Position numbers and translations under genes: made by a program. DNA of 40,189 nt from Hyphomicrobiales bacterium (GTDB lineage Bacteria > Pseudomonadota > Alphaproteobacteria > Rhizobiales > Rhizobiaceae), in contig UBJO01000029.1 of the NCBI GenBank assembly GCA_900465665.1, positions 1 to 40,189 on the forward strand, given 5' to 3'. The number at the start of each line of letters is the position of its first letter. The first letter of the stretch is position 1. Under the pieces are notes generated by a model. That model searched no databases. It was not told where the DNA came from and was given only the letters and a program-made list of their open reading frames with translations. Shown one piece after another: positions 1 to 7,967 of the stretch.

Positions 1-140
1 GGTGGCGGCTGGTCGCGGTAACCATAGCCCGGCGGGCGACGGTCGTAATACTGCGCCATTGCCGGCGCGGTGGTCGCCAGGACGCTGCTGAACGTGGTTG
101 CGGCAACCACGGCGTACAGAGCCATCTTCTTCATTCGCAT
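1..140 (-). CDS. Exported small protein, N-terminal part only
   Basis: The gene runs off the left edge, so only about 46 codons are visible. The reading frame from ATG at 138-140 begins MRMKKMALYAVVAATTFSSV and continues to an APAMAQ site, a clear Sec signal peptide. After it comes a Tyr/Pro/Gly-rich stretch (YYDRRPPGYGYRD). A GGAG lies 4 bases before the first ATG and 10 bases before the second in-frame ATG (134), so either could be used. This composition is common in small periplasmic or surface proteins of rhizobia, such as glycine-zipper or RcnB-like proteins. The family cannot be fixed from this fragment. Confidence 0.7.
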   Translation of the reverse strand, partial: MRMKKMALYAVVAATTFSSVLATTAPAMAQYYDRRPPGYGYRDQPP

Positions 141-370
141 GCGTCTCCGTTAAGATCGAGAGGCTCGATAGCCACTCAACATGCCCAGAAGATGGCATTG
201 GTTGGCTTAATGGATTCTGAACGAGGTTGGGGTGTGGACAGGTCTTGAAGTGGATGGGTCGGTGCCGGGTCGCAGCTGGCGGATCGCCGCGGGCCGCGTC
301 GCTTCGTGAAATACATTTCGCCGTCGGAACGTCGATTGGGTGCTTTGGATCGCCGATCGCCGAAACGAAT

Positions 371-400
371 AAGGGCTCAGCGATTTCTCGCTAAGCCCTT
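371..400 (-). terminator. Hairpin terminator behind tRNA-Val
   Basis: A 13-base stem with one mismatch (AAGGGCTCAGCGA / TCGCTAAGCCCTT) closes on a TTTC loop. On the minus strand it lies about 22 bases beyond the tRNA 3' end and is followed by a T-rich stretch, so it fits an intrinsic terminator of the tRNA transcript. Confidence 0.6.
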
Positions 401-421
401 GACTATTCAGTCTAATCTGGA

Positions 422-496
<75 letters not shown>

Positions 497-510
497 ATCC
501 GATGTCGGCG

Positions 511-539
511 CATAGACCACAAACCTATTTGGCCGTCAA
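511..539 (-). promoter_or_regulatory. Promoter of tRNA-Val
   Basis: On the minus strand TTGACG (539-534) and TCTATG (516-511) are exactly 17 bases apart, a good housekeeping sigma promoter. It would start transcription about 8 bases before the tRNA 5' end. Confidence 0.65.
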
Positions 540-579
540 TAGGCCTTTTTCAGATTTGTGACATGCGCCCACAGAACCC

Positions 580-942
580 TTAGGCCGCAAGCATTTTATT
601 GACTTCGTCAACGAGGTCGCGGAGGTGGAAAGGCTTGGAAAGGACCTTCGCGTCCTTCGGTGCCTTCGAATCAGGGTTGAGCGCGACGGCCGCAAAACCG
701 GTGATGAACATCACCTTGAGGTCGGGATCGAGTTCGGTGGCGCGGCGCGCCAGCTCGATGCCGTCCATTTCGGGCATGACGATGTCGGTGAGAAGAAGGG
801 AAAAGGGTTCTTCGCGAAGGCGGTCGTATGCGCTGGCGCCGTTGTCGTAGGACAGGACCTTGTAGCCTGCCTTTTCGAGCGCCTTCACAAGGAAGCGGCG
901 CATGTCGTTGTCGTCTTCTGCAAGAAGTATCTTCTGAGTCAT
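580..942 (-). CDS. cpdR: CpdR single-domain response regulator
   Basis: A 120-residue receiver domain with no output domain. It has the acidic pocket E9-D10-D11, the phospho-acceptor D53 in LLLTDIVMP, the switch residue T81 in FITG and the conserved K103 in LSKPF. The length and sequence (AEDDNDMRRFL, GFAAVAL) match CpdR of alphaproteobacteria. In Caulobacter and Sinorhizobium, CpdR is phosphorylated through the CckA-ChpT relay; unphosphorylated CpdR primes the ClpXP protease to degrade cell-cycle proteins. That role is taken from the family and not from this sequence. It stands alone, divergent from the N-formylglutamate amidohydrolase gene. Confidence 0.93.
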   Translation of the reverse strand: MTQKILLAEDDNDMRRFLVKALEKAGYKVLSYDNGASAYDRLREEPFSLLLTDIVMPEMDGIELARRATELDPDLKVMFITGFAAVALNPDSKAPKDAKVLSKPFHLRDLVDEVNKMLAA

Positions 943-1129
943 TATCCAGACCGCTGATCAGTGGAATTTATGCGTGAGTATTGGTCATTTACACTAGATT
1001 TCGGCCGGTAAACAACCGGTGAAGCGCCTGTGCAAAGCGTCATCCCCATGAGATAGTATGGACTTGGCGGCCTTCAACTGGCAACATGGGGCAAGCAGCT
1101 GCCTGCCAGCATGGTTAAGAGGGAAACAG

Positions 1130-2011
1130 GTGGACGAGATTCCCGCGTACGAGCTTTTTGAGATACGGGAACCCGCGTCGCACACCATTCCATTCGTCTA
1201 CAATTCCCCCCATAGCGGCCGCATCTATCCGCCGGAGTTCATCGCGCAATCGAGATTGCAGGGGATGTCGATCCGCCGCTCGGAAGACCATTATGTCGAC
1301 GAGCTGTTTTCGGCGGCCGGCGCGCTCGGGGCGCCGCTGCTTCTCGCCAATTTTCCGCGCGCCTATCTCGATGTGAACCGCGAGCCATACGAACTGGACC
1401 CGCGCATGTTCGACGGGCTCCTGCCTGCCTACGCCAATATCAATTCGCTGCGGGTGGCCGGCGGTCTCGGGACGATCCCCAGGATCGTCGCCGAGAACAT
1501 GGAGATCTACGCGCGGCGCTTGCCGGTGCAGGAGGCGCTCGATCGTATCGAGGCGGTCTACAAGCCCTATCACGCCGCACTGCGCCGGCTGATCGCACGC
1601 ACGCATGTGCAGTTCGGCTTCGGCGTGCTGATCGACTGCCATTCGATGCCGGGCAATATCCGCGTTGCGGGCGCCACCTCGCGGCCGGATTTCATCATCG
1701 GCGACCGCTATGGCACCAGCGCCTCGGCGGAGCTGTCGCGCATGGCCGTCAGCATCTTCGAGGAGATGGGCTTTGCCGCGATCCGCAACAAGCCCTATGC
1801 CGGCGGCTTCATCACCGAGCATTACGGCCGCCCCTCGCGCGGCCTGCACGCGCTGCAGATCGAGGTCAATCGCTCGATCTATGTCGACGAAGTGACGCTC
1901 GAACGGCGCGCCGATTTCCCGCTCGTGGCCGCCGCGATCACCTCCTTCATGCGGCAGATGGCCGACTACGTCGCCAAGTTCGCCGGCGATACGGCGCTGG
2001 CGGCTGAGTAG
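1130..2011 (+). CDS. N-formylglutamate amidohydrolase family protein
   Basis: About 293 residues. The sequence carries the FGase family pattern: PFVYNSPHSGRIYP near the N-terminus, the acidic/His motif in RSEDHYVDELF, LDVNREPYELDP, the metal-site motif VLIDCHSMPG, and ITEHYGRP followed by LQIEVNRSIY near the C-terminus. The family hydrolyses N-formyl-L-glutamate to glutamate and formate, the last step of one histidine-degradation route (HutG type). No hut genes are near, so the true substrate is uncertain. I chose GTG at 1130 because AGAGGG lies 7 bases before it and family similarity starts there. An in-frame ATG at 1058 would add 24 residues with no family-like character. Confidence 0.85.
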   Translation: MDEIPAYELFEIREPASHTIPFVYNSPHSGRIYPPEFIAQSRLQGMSIRRSEDHYVDELFSAAGALGAPLLLANFPRAYLDVNREPYELDPRMFDGLLPAYANINSLRVAGGLGTIPRIVAENMEIYARRLPVQEALDRIEAVYKPYHAALRRLIARTHVQFGFGVLIDCHSMPGNIRVAGATSRPDFIIGDRYGTSASAELSRMAVSIFEEMGFAAIRNKPYAGGFITEHYGRPSRGLHALQIEVNRSIYVDEVTLERRADFPLVAAAITSFMRQMADYVAKFAGDTALAAE

Positions 2012-2146
2012 GGCGGTTTTTCGCGCGCATTCGAGCGCGCCGTATTCCAGTGCAGTATTGCTGTCGTGAAGTTGCGGTAGGTTACCTGTCGCGGCGACGG
2101 GTTTTCGCGTGTCTGTGCGACGGTGCCGGTTTGTTTCCAACCCGAC

Positions 2147-2226
2147 AAAAAAAGACCGCCTTGCGGCGGTCCAAGTCTAGGGAGGAAACACCCAAGGAGG
2201 GTATTTACAGTCAGAAGACTGTAGGG
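2147..2226 (-). ncRNA. mmgR: suhB/mmgR-like small RNA
   Basis: The minus strand holds a compact transcription unit of about 78 bases. It starts near CTACAGTCTTCTGACTGTA, a small hairpin, and continues through unpaired CCTCC-rich segments (TACCCTCCTTGGGTG and TTTCCTCCCTAGACTT). It ends in a strong intrinsic terminator, GACCGCC-GCAA-GGCGGTC plus seven T. The CCTCC runs are anti-Shine-Dalgarno sequences, expected of a trans-acting Hfq-type sRNA. The layout, and its place beside an inositol-monophosphatase-family gene (hisN), match my memory of the Rfam suhB motif, the alpha-r8/MmgR family of rhizobia. MmgR affects polyhydroxybutyrate storage in S. meliloti. The family name is from memory; the sRNA architecture is read directly. 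Confidence 0.78.
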
Positions 2227-2230
2227 AGAC

Positions 2231-2257
2231 GCTACTATTGCAGTGCACAATTGTCAA
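2231..2257 (-). promoter_or_regulatory. Promoter of the small RNA
   Basis: TTGACA (2257-2252 on the minus strand) is a perfect -35 box. An AT-richer AGTAGC/ATAGTA element lies about 15 bases further on, close to the predicted RNA start at about 2226. The -10 match is weak, so the exact start is uncertain. Confidence 0.5.
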
Positions 2258-2366
2258 TCATTTTATTGCGGTGCGCAAAATATGTGCAGCCGGCTAAAAG
2301 TTGCTGCTTCCGTTTGCAAAATGAGCCTTTTCGGCTATGGAAAGCGGCATCGACAGTCTCACACGG

Positions 2367-3149
2367 ATGTCCCTCATGTTTCCTGATCGCACCTTCTTCA
2401 ATCGCCTCGCGGAAGCCGCCAAGGCCGAGACGCTGCCGCGGTTTCGCTCCGGGACCGGCGTGACGAACAAGCTGGCGTCGGGCTTCGACCCCGTCACCGA
2501 GGGCGATCGGGCAGCGGAAGTGGCGATCCGGGCGCTGATCGAGGCGCATTTTCCCGAGCATGGCATTCTCGGCGAGGAGTTCGGCAATATCGGGCTCGAT
2601 CGTGAGCATGTCTGGGTGATCGATCCGATCGACGGCACGCGGGCGTTCATCTCGGGCGTTCCCGTCTGGGGTACGCTGATCGGCCTCTACAAGAACGGCA
2701 GGGCGGTCATGGGGATGATCGAGCAGCCGTTTACCGGCGAGCGCTATTTCGCCGATGAGAGCGGATCCTACTACACCGGTCCGGAGGGCGAGCGGAAGCT
2801 TCAGGTGCGCGATTGCGCCGGGCTTTCCGATGCGATCCTGTTCACCACCTCGCCGCATCTCTTCGCCGGCACCGAGATGGACCGCTATCGCGAGATCGAG
2901 AGCCAGGTCCGGCTCTTCCGCTATGGCACCGATTGCTACGCCTATGCGCTTCTGGCGGCCGGGCATATCGATCTCGTCGTCGAGAACGGCCTGAAGCCCT
3001 ACGACGTCGGCGGCATCATTCCCGTCATCGAGAAGGCCGGCGGCATCATCACCACCTGGGATGGCGGGCGGCCTGAGAATGGCGGCTCGATCATCGCCGC
3101 CGGGAGCCAGGCGGTCTATGATGCGGCGGCGGCGATTCTGCGTCGCTGA
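2367..3149 (+). CDS. hisN: Histidinol-phosphatase, inositol monophosphatase family
   Basis: About 260 residues with the full lithium-sensitive phosphatase metal site: GEEFG, WVIDPIDGTRAF (two Asp ligands) and, near the C-terminus, KPYDVGGIIPVIEKAGG. DPVTEGDRAAE at the N-terminus is also typical. IMPase-fold HisN removes phosphate from L-histidinol phosphate in histidine synthesis. Rhizobial genes of this subgroup are annotated HisN, sometimes SuhB. Candidate starts are ATG 2337, 2367 and 2376. None has a clear Shine-Dalgarno; I use 2367, which begins MSLMFPDRTFF, close to where family similarity begins. A plain inositol-1-phosphatase cannot be excluded by sequence alone. Confidence 0.85.
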   Translation: MSLMFPDRTFFNRLAEAAKAETLPRFRSGTGVTNKLASGFDPVTEGDRAAEVAIRALIEAHFPEHGILGEEFGNIGLDREHVWVIDPIDGTRAFISGVPVWGTLIGLYKNGRAVMGMIEQPFTGERYFADESGSYYTGPEGERKLQVRDCAGLSDAILFTTSPHLFAGTEMDRYREIESQVRLFRYGTDCYAYALLAAGHIDLVVENGLKPYDVGGIIPVIEKAGGIITTWDGGRPENGGSIIAAGSQAVYDAAAAILRR

Positions 3150-3417
3150 ACCGAGGGTTGCGTCGTAGCCGGCAGGATCAGGCTAGGTTTCGTTAGATGA
3201 CGGCAATGTTTGATAGCTTCGGTTGCTTTGTGTGCGGCTATTATATCGTCGGTTGCCGTCTTGCGCTGAACTCGTTGTTACTTGGCCGCGAACATGCCCG
3301 CATGGGATGAACATTAATCGAACAGAAAGAATTCGCTGCAAATCTTGCCTCCGAAGTGACTATTTTTGGATCTTTGCCTTTCCGGCGGTCCGCATTTTAG
3401 TATTGAGGCAAATTATA

Positions 3418-5109
3418 ATGCAGCTTTTTTCTTTAGGCTCTGCCGCCGGCGCGAAAGCCGTTCTTGATGCAGTCAGCCGGTCCCAGGCCGTCATCGAGTT
3501 CGACATGGCGGGCAATATTCTGTTTGCCAACGAGAATTTTTGTCAGGCCATGGGGTATCGTCTCGACGAAATCGTCGGACGGAATCACAGCATGTTCGTA
3601 GCCCCTGAGGAAGCAAAGGGTGCCGATTATACGGCCTTCTGGAAGCAATTGAACAAGGGCGAATTCGATCGTCGGCAGTACAAGCGTATCGGCAAGGGCG
3701 GGCGCGAAGTGTGGATCGAAGCCTCCTACAATCCCGTTCTCAAGGGCAGCACACCCTACAAGGTCGTGAAGTTCGCCACCGTGATCACCGATACGAAGCT
3801 TAAGAGCGCCGAAGATGCTGGCAAGCTCGATGCTCTCTCGCGCGCACAGGCGACGATCGAATTCACGCCCGATGGCCATATCCTGACGGCCAACGAGAAT
3901 TTCCTGACGACGCTCGGCTACACGCTTGAGGAAATCCGCGGCCGGCATCATTCAATGTTCTGCGATCCAGGCTATGCTGATAGTGGCGAATATAAGGAAT
4001 TCTGGCGCAGCCTGGCTGCGGGCCAGTTCGCCGCCGACGAGTTCACGCGCATCGGTAAGGGTGGTCGGAAGGTTTTCATCCAGGCCTCCTACAACCCGAT
4101 TTTCGACATGAACGGCAAAGTGTTCAAGGTCGTGAAGTTCGCGACCGATGTCAGCGAGCGGGTACGAGCCGTTAACGAGCTCGCCATCGGCCTGCAGGCG
4201 ATGGCGGATGGCGATCTGGACCAGACGATCGAAAAGCCCTTCATTGCCTCGCTGGAGACGCTGCGCACCGATTACAACTCATCGATCGGCCGGCTGCGGG
4301 CGGCGATGCAGGCGATCGCCAGAAACGCGACGCAGATTGCGTCCGGTACCCGAGAGATCAGCGCGGCCTCCGACGATCTTGCCCGCCGTTCGGAATCGCA
4401 GGCTTCTTCCGTCGAGGAAACCGCCGCGGCTGTGACCGAGATCTCCACGACCGTATCGGATTCGGCGCGCCGGGCGGCCGATGCCGGGCGTCTTGTCGAC
4501 GATACGACGAAGAGCGCGCAGGATTCCGCCGATGTCGTCAGGCAGACCGTCGAGGCGATGGCGCGGATCGAGCGTTCGTCGACCCAGATCGCCGGCATCG
4601 TCAGCGTTATCGACGATATCGCTTTCCAGACCAATCTTCTGGCGCTGAACGCCGGTGTCGAGGCCGCGCGGGCCGGTGAAGCAGGCAAGGGCTTCGCGGT
4701 CGTGGCGCAGGAGGTGCGACAGCTTGCGCAGCGTTCTGCCGATGCAGCCAAGGAAATCAAGGCACTGATCCACGATAGCGAAGCCTCGGTTCGCGATGGG
4801 GTGGCGCTGGTCGACAAGACCGGTGCGGCGCTGGAAGCGATCGCGACGCGGGTGCTGGAGGTGCACGACAATGTCTCCGGCATCGTGGTGGCGGCGCGCG
4901 AGCAATCGCAGGCGCTTGGGCAGATCAACGAGGCCGTGATGTCGATGGACCAGGACACGCAGCGCAATGCGGCGATGGTCGAGCAAACCGCGTCGGCCAG
5001 CCGCAAGCTGGCGGGGGAGGCGAGCGCGCTGTTCGAGCTGATCGGCCAGTTCAAGGTGGGCGACGAGCGAAGCGCGCGGGGCATGGCGCCGCTGGCCAGG
5101 GTTGCCTGA
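3418..5109 (+). CDS. Soluble methyl-accepting chemotaxis protein with two PAS domains
   Basis: 563 residues from ATG 3418 (GAGG about 10 bases upstream). There are two consecutive PAS domains, at about 15-125 and 135-245. Each contains an ATIEF/AVIEF start, ANENF, GY.L.EI.GR.HSMF and a KGGR.V.I.ASYNP core, so they arose by duplication. A HAMP-like segment (about 255-305) and a signalling domain follow; the hairpin tip is [20 protein letters not shown] with E415 in [11 protein letters not shown]. No transmembrane helix is present after this start, so the receptor should be cytoplasmic. It probably senses redox, oxygen or internal energy state through PAS, like S. meliloti McpY and Aer-type receptors. 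No C-terminal CheR/CheB-binding pentapeptide is seen. The frame is open upstream to 3223, but that part lacks family similarity. Confidence 0.9.
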   Translation: MQLFSLGSAAGAKAVLDAVSRSQAVIEFDMAGNILFANENFCQAMGYRLDEIVGRNHSMFVAPEEAKGADYTAFWKQLNKGEFDRRQYKRIGKGGREVWIEASYNPVLKGSTPYKVVKFATVITDTKLKSAEDAGKLDALSRAQATIEFTPDGHILTANENFLTTLGYTLEEIRGRHHSMFCDPGYADSGEYKEFWRSLAAGQFAADEFTRIGKGGRKVFIQASYNPIFDMNGKVFKVVKFATDVSERVRAVNELAIGLQAMADGDLDQTIEKPFIASLETLRTDYNSSIGRLRAAMQAIARNATQIASGTREISAASDDLARRSESQASSVEETAAAVTEISTTVSDSARRAADAGRLVDDTTKSAQDSADVVRQTVEAMARIERSSTQIAGIVSVIDDIAFQTNLLALNAGVEAARAGEAGKGFAVVAQEVRQLAQRSADAAKEIKALIHDSEASVRDGVALVDKTGAALEAIATRVLEVHDNVSGIVVAAREQSQALGQINEAVMSMDQDTQRNAAMVEQTASASRKLAGEASALFELIGQFKVGDERSARGMAPLARVA

Positions 5110-5213
5110 CGATCGCGGTCTGGCGCCTCAGCGATGACGCGCCGTTCGCTCTATGGTGTCGATGCTAGGGGCGCAGGGCCGATGGTCTGACAGTCCAGAT
5201 AATACAGGCAAAG

Positions 5214-5249
5214 AAAAAGGGTTCCGCCGGCAGGCTGGAACCCTTTTTT
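5214..5249. terminator. Bidirectional terminator between convergent genes
   Basis: AAAAAGGGTTCC and GGAACCCTTTTTT form a 12-bp stem around an 11-base loop. The A-tract on one side and T-tract on the other serve both the chemoreceptor (+) and the cell-wall hydrolase (-). Confidence 0.85.
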
Positions 5250-5274
5250 GTTTGGTCGTCTCGTTTGGCTAAGA

Positions 5275-6336
5275 TCAGCCGCCGATGCCGCCGCGCATGC
5301 GGGCGGTGTCGAAGGCCGTCGGGCGCGGCGTCGGCACGGCCACGGCGGTCGGGACGGTGTAGGCAACGGCCTCGAAGGCGGCAGGCGCCGGCTCGGACGG
5401 GACGTAGGCCTGCTGGACCGGTACCTGCAGCACGTGCTGCTGCTTGGCTTGCGCCTGCTGCGGTTGGGCCTGCTGGAAGCGAGCCTGCTGGAATTGCGGC
5501 TGCTGAACTGGTGCCGGCTGCAGCTGTGCCGTCTGGACCTGGCTCTGCTGGACCTGGCCCTGCTGAATTTGCGGCTGCTCCATACGGACCGCTTCGGCGG
5601 TCGTCTGCATGGGGGCGGCCTGCGGCACGGGGACGCTTTCCGGCGCTTCGTAGGCGGTTTCGACGACGCCCTGCGCCATCGGGATCGGCTCGCGAGCCGG
5701 CGAAGCGGCAGGCGTCAGCAACTCGAACTGTGCAGCCATCTGGCTATGAGCGGGCACGAAATTCATCGCGACTTCGTAGGCGGGGAGCGGCGAGGGGGTC
5801 TGCAGCTCGCCATCGGCACCGCGCTTCTCGTAGAAGGCATTGCCGCCGGCAACCGTCACGTAGTGCATGTTGTCGTAGGGGAACTTCATGCCGTCGGTAT
5901 GGAAGAACATGGCTTCCTTGACGGCGGGATTGCGCTCGCCCTTCAAGAGAGCATCAGCGGCAGCGTTGAGATCGGGCTCCGCCTGTGCCTTGACCTCACG
6001 GGTCATGACGCCGGGGGCGAACTGCTTGGCCTGCGAAACGACGCCGCAAATGGACTTGGGATAAGCCGGGGAGGTCAGGCGGTTCATCACGACGCTGCCG
6101 ACAGCCATATAGCCGTCGTGGTCGGAATGCAGCGATTCGAAATACATCGCCCGCTTGAGGCAGGTTCGGTCTTCCGTCGTGTAATTGTAGGTGACCTTAC
6201 CGGGCGTGCCGGTATGCAGACGCTTGGTCGTCTGAATGCTGCCTGTCGTCTTTGGCGTGCTCGTGCACCCCGTAGCAGCTAAGCCCACAATCATGATCCC
6301 GAACAGAGATCGTCCCAATACGTAATGCGCCCTCAA
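5275..6336 (-). CDS. SleB-type cell wall hydrolase lipoprotein with Gln-rich tail
   Basis: 353 residues. The N-terminus MRAHYVLGRSLFGIMIVGLAATGC is a lipoprotein signal with lipobox LAATGC (Cys24). Residues about 55-180 form a SleB/Hydrolase_2 domain (EDRTCLKRAMYFES, VVMNRL, YPKSICGVVSQAKQFAP, AMFFHTDG). The family cleaves peptidoglycan and is common in rhizobia. From about residue 240 the protein becomes a low-complexity Q/A/V/P region with many QxxQ units (QQGQVQQSQVQ, QFQQARFQQAQ), then a Pro/Ala tail. The start is TTG at 6334-6336 with AGGGGG 9 bases upstream. The only nearby ATG would leave too short a signal peptide, so the TTG is well supported. Confidence 0.82.
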   Translation of the reverse strand: MRAHYVLGRSLFGIMIVGLAATGCTSTPKTTGSIQTTKRLHTGTPGKVTYNYTTEDRTCLKRAMYFESLHSDHDGYMAVGSVVMNRLTSPAYPKSICGVVSQAKQFAPGVMTREVKAQAEPDLNAAADALLKGERNPAVKEAMFFHTDGMKFPYDNMHYVTVAGGNAFYEKRGADGELQTPSPLPAYEVAMNFVPAHSQMAAQFELLTPAASPAREPIPMAQGVVETAYEAPESVPVPQAAPMQTTAEAVRMEQPQIQQGQVQQSQVQTAQLQPAPVQQPQFQQARFQQAQPQQAQAKQQHVLQVPVQQAYVPSEPAPAAFEAVAYTVPTAVAVPTPRPTAFDTARMRGGIGG

Positions 6337-6519
6337 CGCCAGGTGCCCCCTATGTGATTAGTTCAGCCCTTATCGAAAAAGTGGGTAACTAATATCTTAC
6401 AATCGTAAAAATTCAAACACCGCGTTACATTTTTGTCTCAAAATGTGATCGGGCCGGGCGGAACGATACGATTTCGGAAGCGCTCGCTGGGGATCTGACC
6501 CCGCCTAAGGCGCTTCGGC

Positions 6520-7494
6520 TCAGGTGCCGAAGCCTTCGAATTCCTCGGAAACCTCGGCATCCGCGCCCGGAATGAAGGCGTGGAAGGCGGCGAGCGCCGC
6601 TTGCCGGTAGACGTCGCGTTCCTGCAACACTTCGTGACGAGCGCCGTTGATCGGCACCAGCTGACCGGCGCGGAAATAGCGCGAGAGACGCTCCTGGGCG
6701 ATGTAGGGCACGATCGTATCGCGCGTCGGGGCGATGACGACGGTCGGGATGGTGATCGAAAAGAGGTGGTTCGGCGCGGTGACGCGCTCGATGGTCTTGA
6801 AGGATTCGACCAGCCAGCGCGCGGTGGGCGGGCCGAGCGTGAGATCGGGATTTGCCTCAGCAATCGCGACGTTGCGTTCGAAGCGCACTTCGTCCGATGT
6901 CAGCGGATTGTCACGGAAGGGTTTTTCCTTGAGCTTGGGCGACAGCGGATGCGAACCGAGGCCGAGCGCGCAGGCCGCGGACGCGAGCCACCTGATGGTG
7001 CCCGCCGAGGCTGCCTGGCCCGAGAGGCCGATGAAGGGCGCCGTCAGCACCATGCGCTCGATGCGCGTCGTCAGATAAGGAGCAGCCGACAGCGCGATCA
7101 GCGCGCCGGTCGAATGCGCCAGTATATAGAAGGGCAGGCGGGTATCCGGCAGCACGACTTTCTCGAGGAAGGTATCGAGGTCGTGCTCGTAATCGATGAA
7201 GCGGCGGACATGGCCGTAGTGACGCTTTTTCAGCATGCGGTCGGAATTGCCCTGGCCGCGCAGATCGAAGGTGGCGACCCACAGACCCTTGTCGGTCAGG
7301 TCGCGGATCGTCTCGTAATATTTCTCGATGAATTCGTTGCGCCCGTGCAAGAGCACGACGGTGCCCTTGGCGACGGGTGCCTGGGAGCGGAAGACGGCGT
7401 AGCGCAGCTTCAGGCCGTCATGCGTCTCGAAGTAGCCTTCCGTGCGATTTTCCGGAACCGGATTGCCGGGTGTCGAAAACAGAACCTGTTCCAT
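6520..7494 (-). CDS. Alpha/beta hydrolase, lysophospholipase-like (Hydrolase_4)
   Basis: 324 residues from ATG 7494. The features are the oxyanion-region motif VVLLHGRNEFIEKY, DLRGQGNSDR, the nucleophile elbow LAHSTGA (Ser in HSTG), the acid in APTRDTIVP and the catalytic His in NGARHEVLQE. This matches PldB/monoacylglycerol-lipase-type serine hydrolases, which probably act on lysophospholipids or monoglycerides. The substrate is inferred from the family. A TTG 69 bases upstream is in frame but lies inside the -35 box of the gene's promoter, so it is not the start. Confidence 0.82.
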   Translation of the reverse strand: MEQVLFSTPGNPVPENRTEGYFETHDGLKLRYAVFRSQAPVAKGTVVLLHGRNEFIEKYYETIRDLTDKGLWVATFDLRGQGNSDRMLKKRHYGHVRRFIDYEHDLDTFLEKVVLPDTRLPFYILAHSTGALIALSAAPYLTTRIERMVLTAPFIGLSGQAASAGTIRWLASAACALGLGSHPLSPKLKEKPFRDNPLTSDEVRFERNVAIAEANPDLTLGPPTARWLVESFKTIERVTAPNHLFSITIPTVVIAPTRDTIVPYIAQERLSRYFRAGQLVPINGARHEVLQERDVYRQAALAAFHAFIPGADAEVSEEFEGFGT

Positions 7495-7534
7495 AGCCGT
7501 CAGCGCGCGCCCTTCGAAAGGATTCGGAATAGAA

Positions 7535-7563
7535 GTAAAGCGGATAGGCGATCGGCCTGTCAA
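7535..7563 (-). promoter_or_regulatory. Promoter of the alpha/beta hydrolase gene
   Basis: On the minus strand TTGACA (7563-7558) is followed after exactly 17 bases by CTTTAC (7540-7535). Transcription would begin near 7528, about 34 bases before the ATG at 7494. Confidence 0.55.
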
Positions 7564-7832
7564 ATCAAAGAAAAAAGCGTTCCTGAGATGCGCGTCGCCC
7601 GCGCTCGGCCAAAAAAAGTGGCCGGCATGCGGGACCTGAGCGGAGCGCAGTGCCGGCCGGAGATCGGGCTGAAGACGAAGGGACGATACACTCCAGCCAT
7701 CGAGCCAGTGTAACCCGATGACGCAATCATTAGGCCCGCGCGTCTGAACGGATGCCGAACCGGGTGTTCATGCGCGGTTCACTGTGGCTGGCCGTGGATT
7801 TTCGGTGGTTGCGGGCGGCCCTCAGAAAGGGT

Positions 7833-7861
7833 CTTGAAGTCCGAAAAAGCCATCCCCATCT
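7833..7861 (+). promoter_or_regulatory. RpoH (sigma-32) heat-shock promoter of hsp20
   Basis: CTTGAA (7833-7838) is followed after 15 bases by CCCCATCT (7854-7861). This matches the classic sigma-32 consensus CTTGAAA-N11-16-CCCCATnT at nearly every base. The expected transcript start, about 7868, leaves a leader of about 100 bases before the Hsp20 start. Confidence 0.8.
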
Positions 7862-7867
7862 CATGGT

Positions 7868-7967
7868 AGCGGACGCCAGAACGGGTCCGCGGAACCGTCC
7901 CGAAGCTGCCGATCAAGGGGTTTTTGGGGCAATTTATCGCAATCAGTCGCTTCCTCAGGAGGACATC
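7868..7967 (+). promoter_or_regulatory. ROSE-like RNA thermometer leader of hsp20
   Basis: The predicted leader contains a GC-rich hairpin (GCGGAC 7869-7874 with GTCCGC 7885-7890). Its last element is CTTCC-TCA-GGAGG (7950-7962), which pairs the entire Shine-Dalgarno with a pyrimidine run through a triloop and a U-G pair. Rhizobial small heat-shock genes are known to be controlled by ROSE thermometers that hide the SD in just this way. The exact ROSE consensus (UYGCU opposite the SD) is not matched, so it may be a variant. Assignment is by structure and context. Confidence 0.55.

Noticed and set aside
3223..3417. 65-residue N-terminal extension of the chemoreceptor with a hydrophobic stretch
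   Set aside because: The hydrophobic stretch is short, there is no RBS, and family similarity begins at [13 protein letters not shown]. It was left out, so the protein is judged soluble.
5248..6282. 344-codon frame opposite the cell-wall hydrolase
   Set aside because: It is Leu/Arg/Gly low-complexity and is a mirror of the Gln-rich repeats. The minus-strand gene has a lipobox and a SleB domain.
7495..7563. TTG start extending the alpha/beta hydrolase by 23 residues
   Set aside because: The TTG is part of the TTGACA -35 box, and the sequence before the ATG at 7494 has no SD for the longer form.
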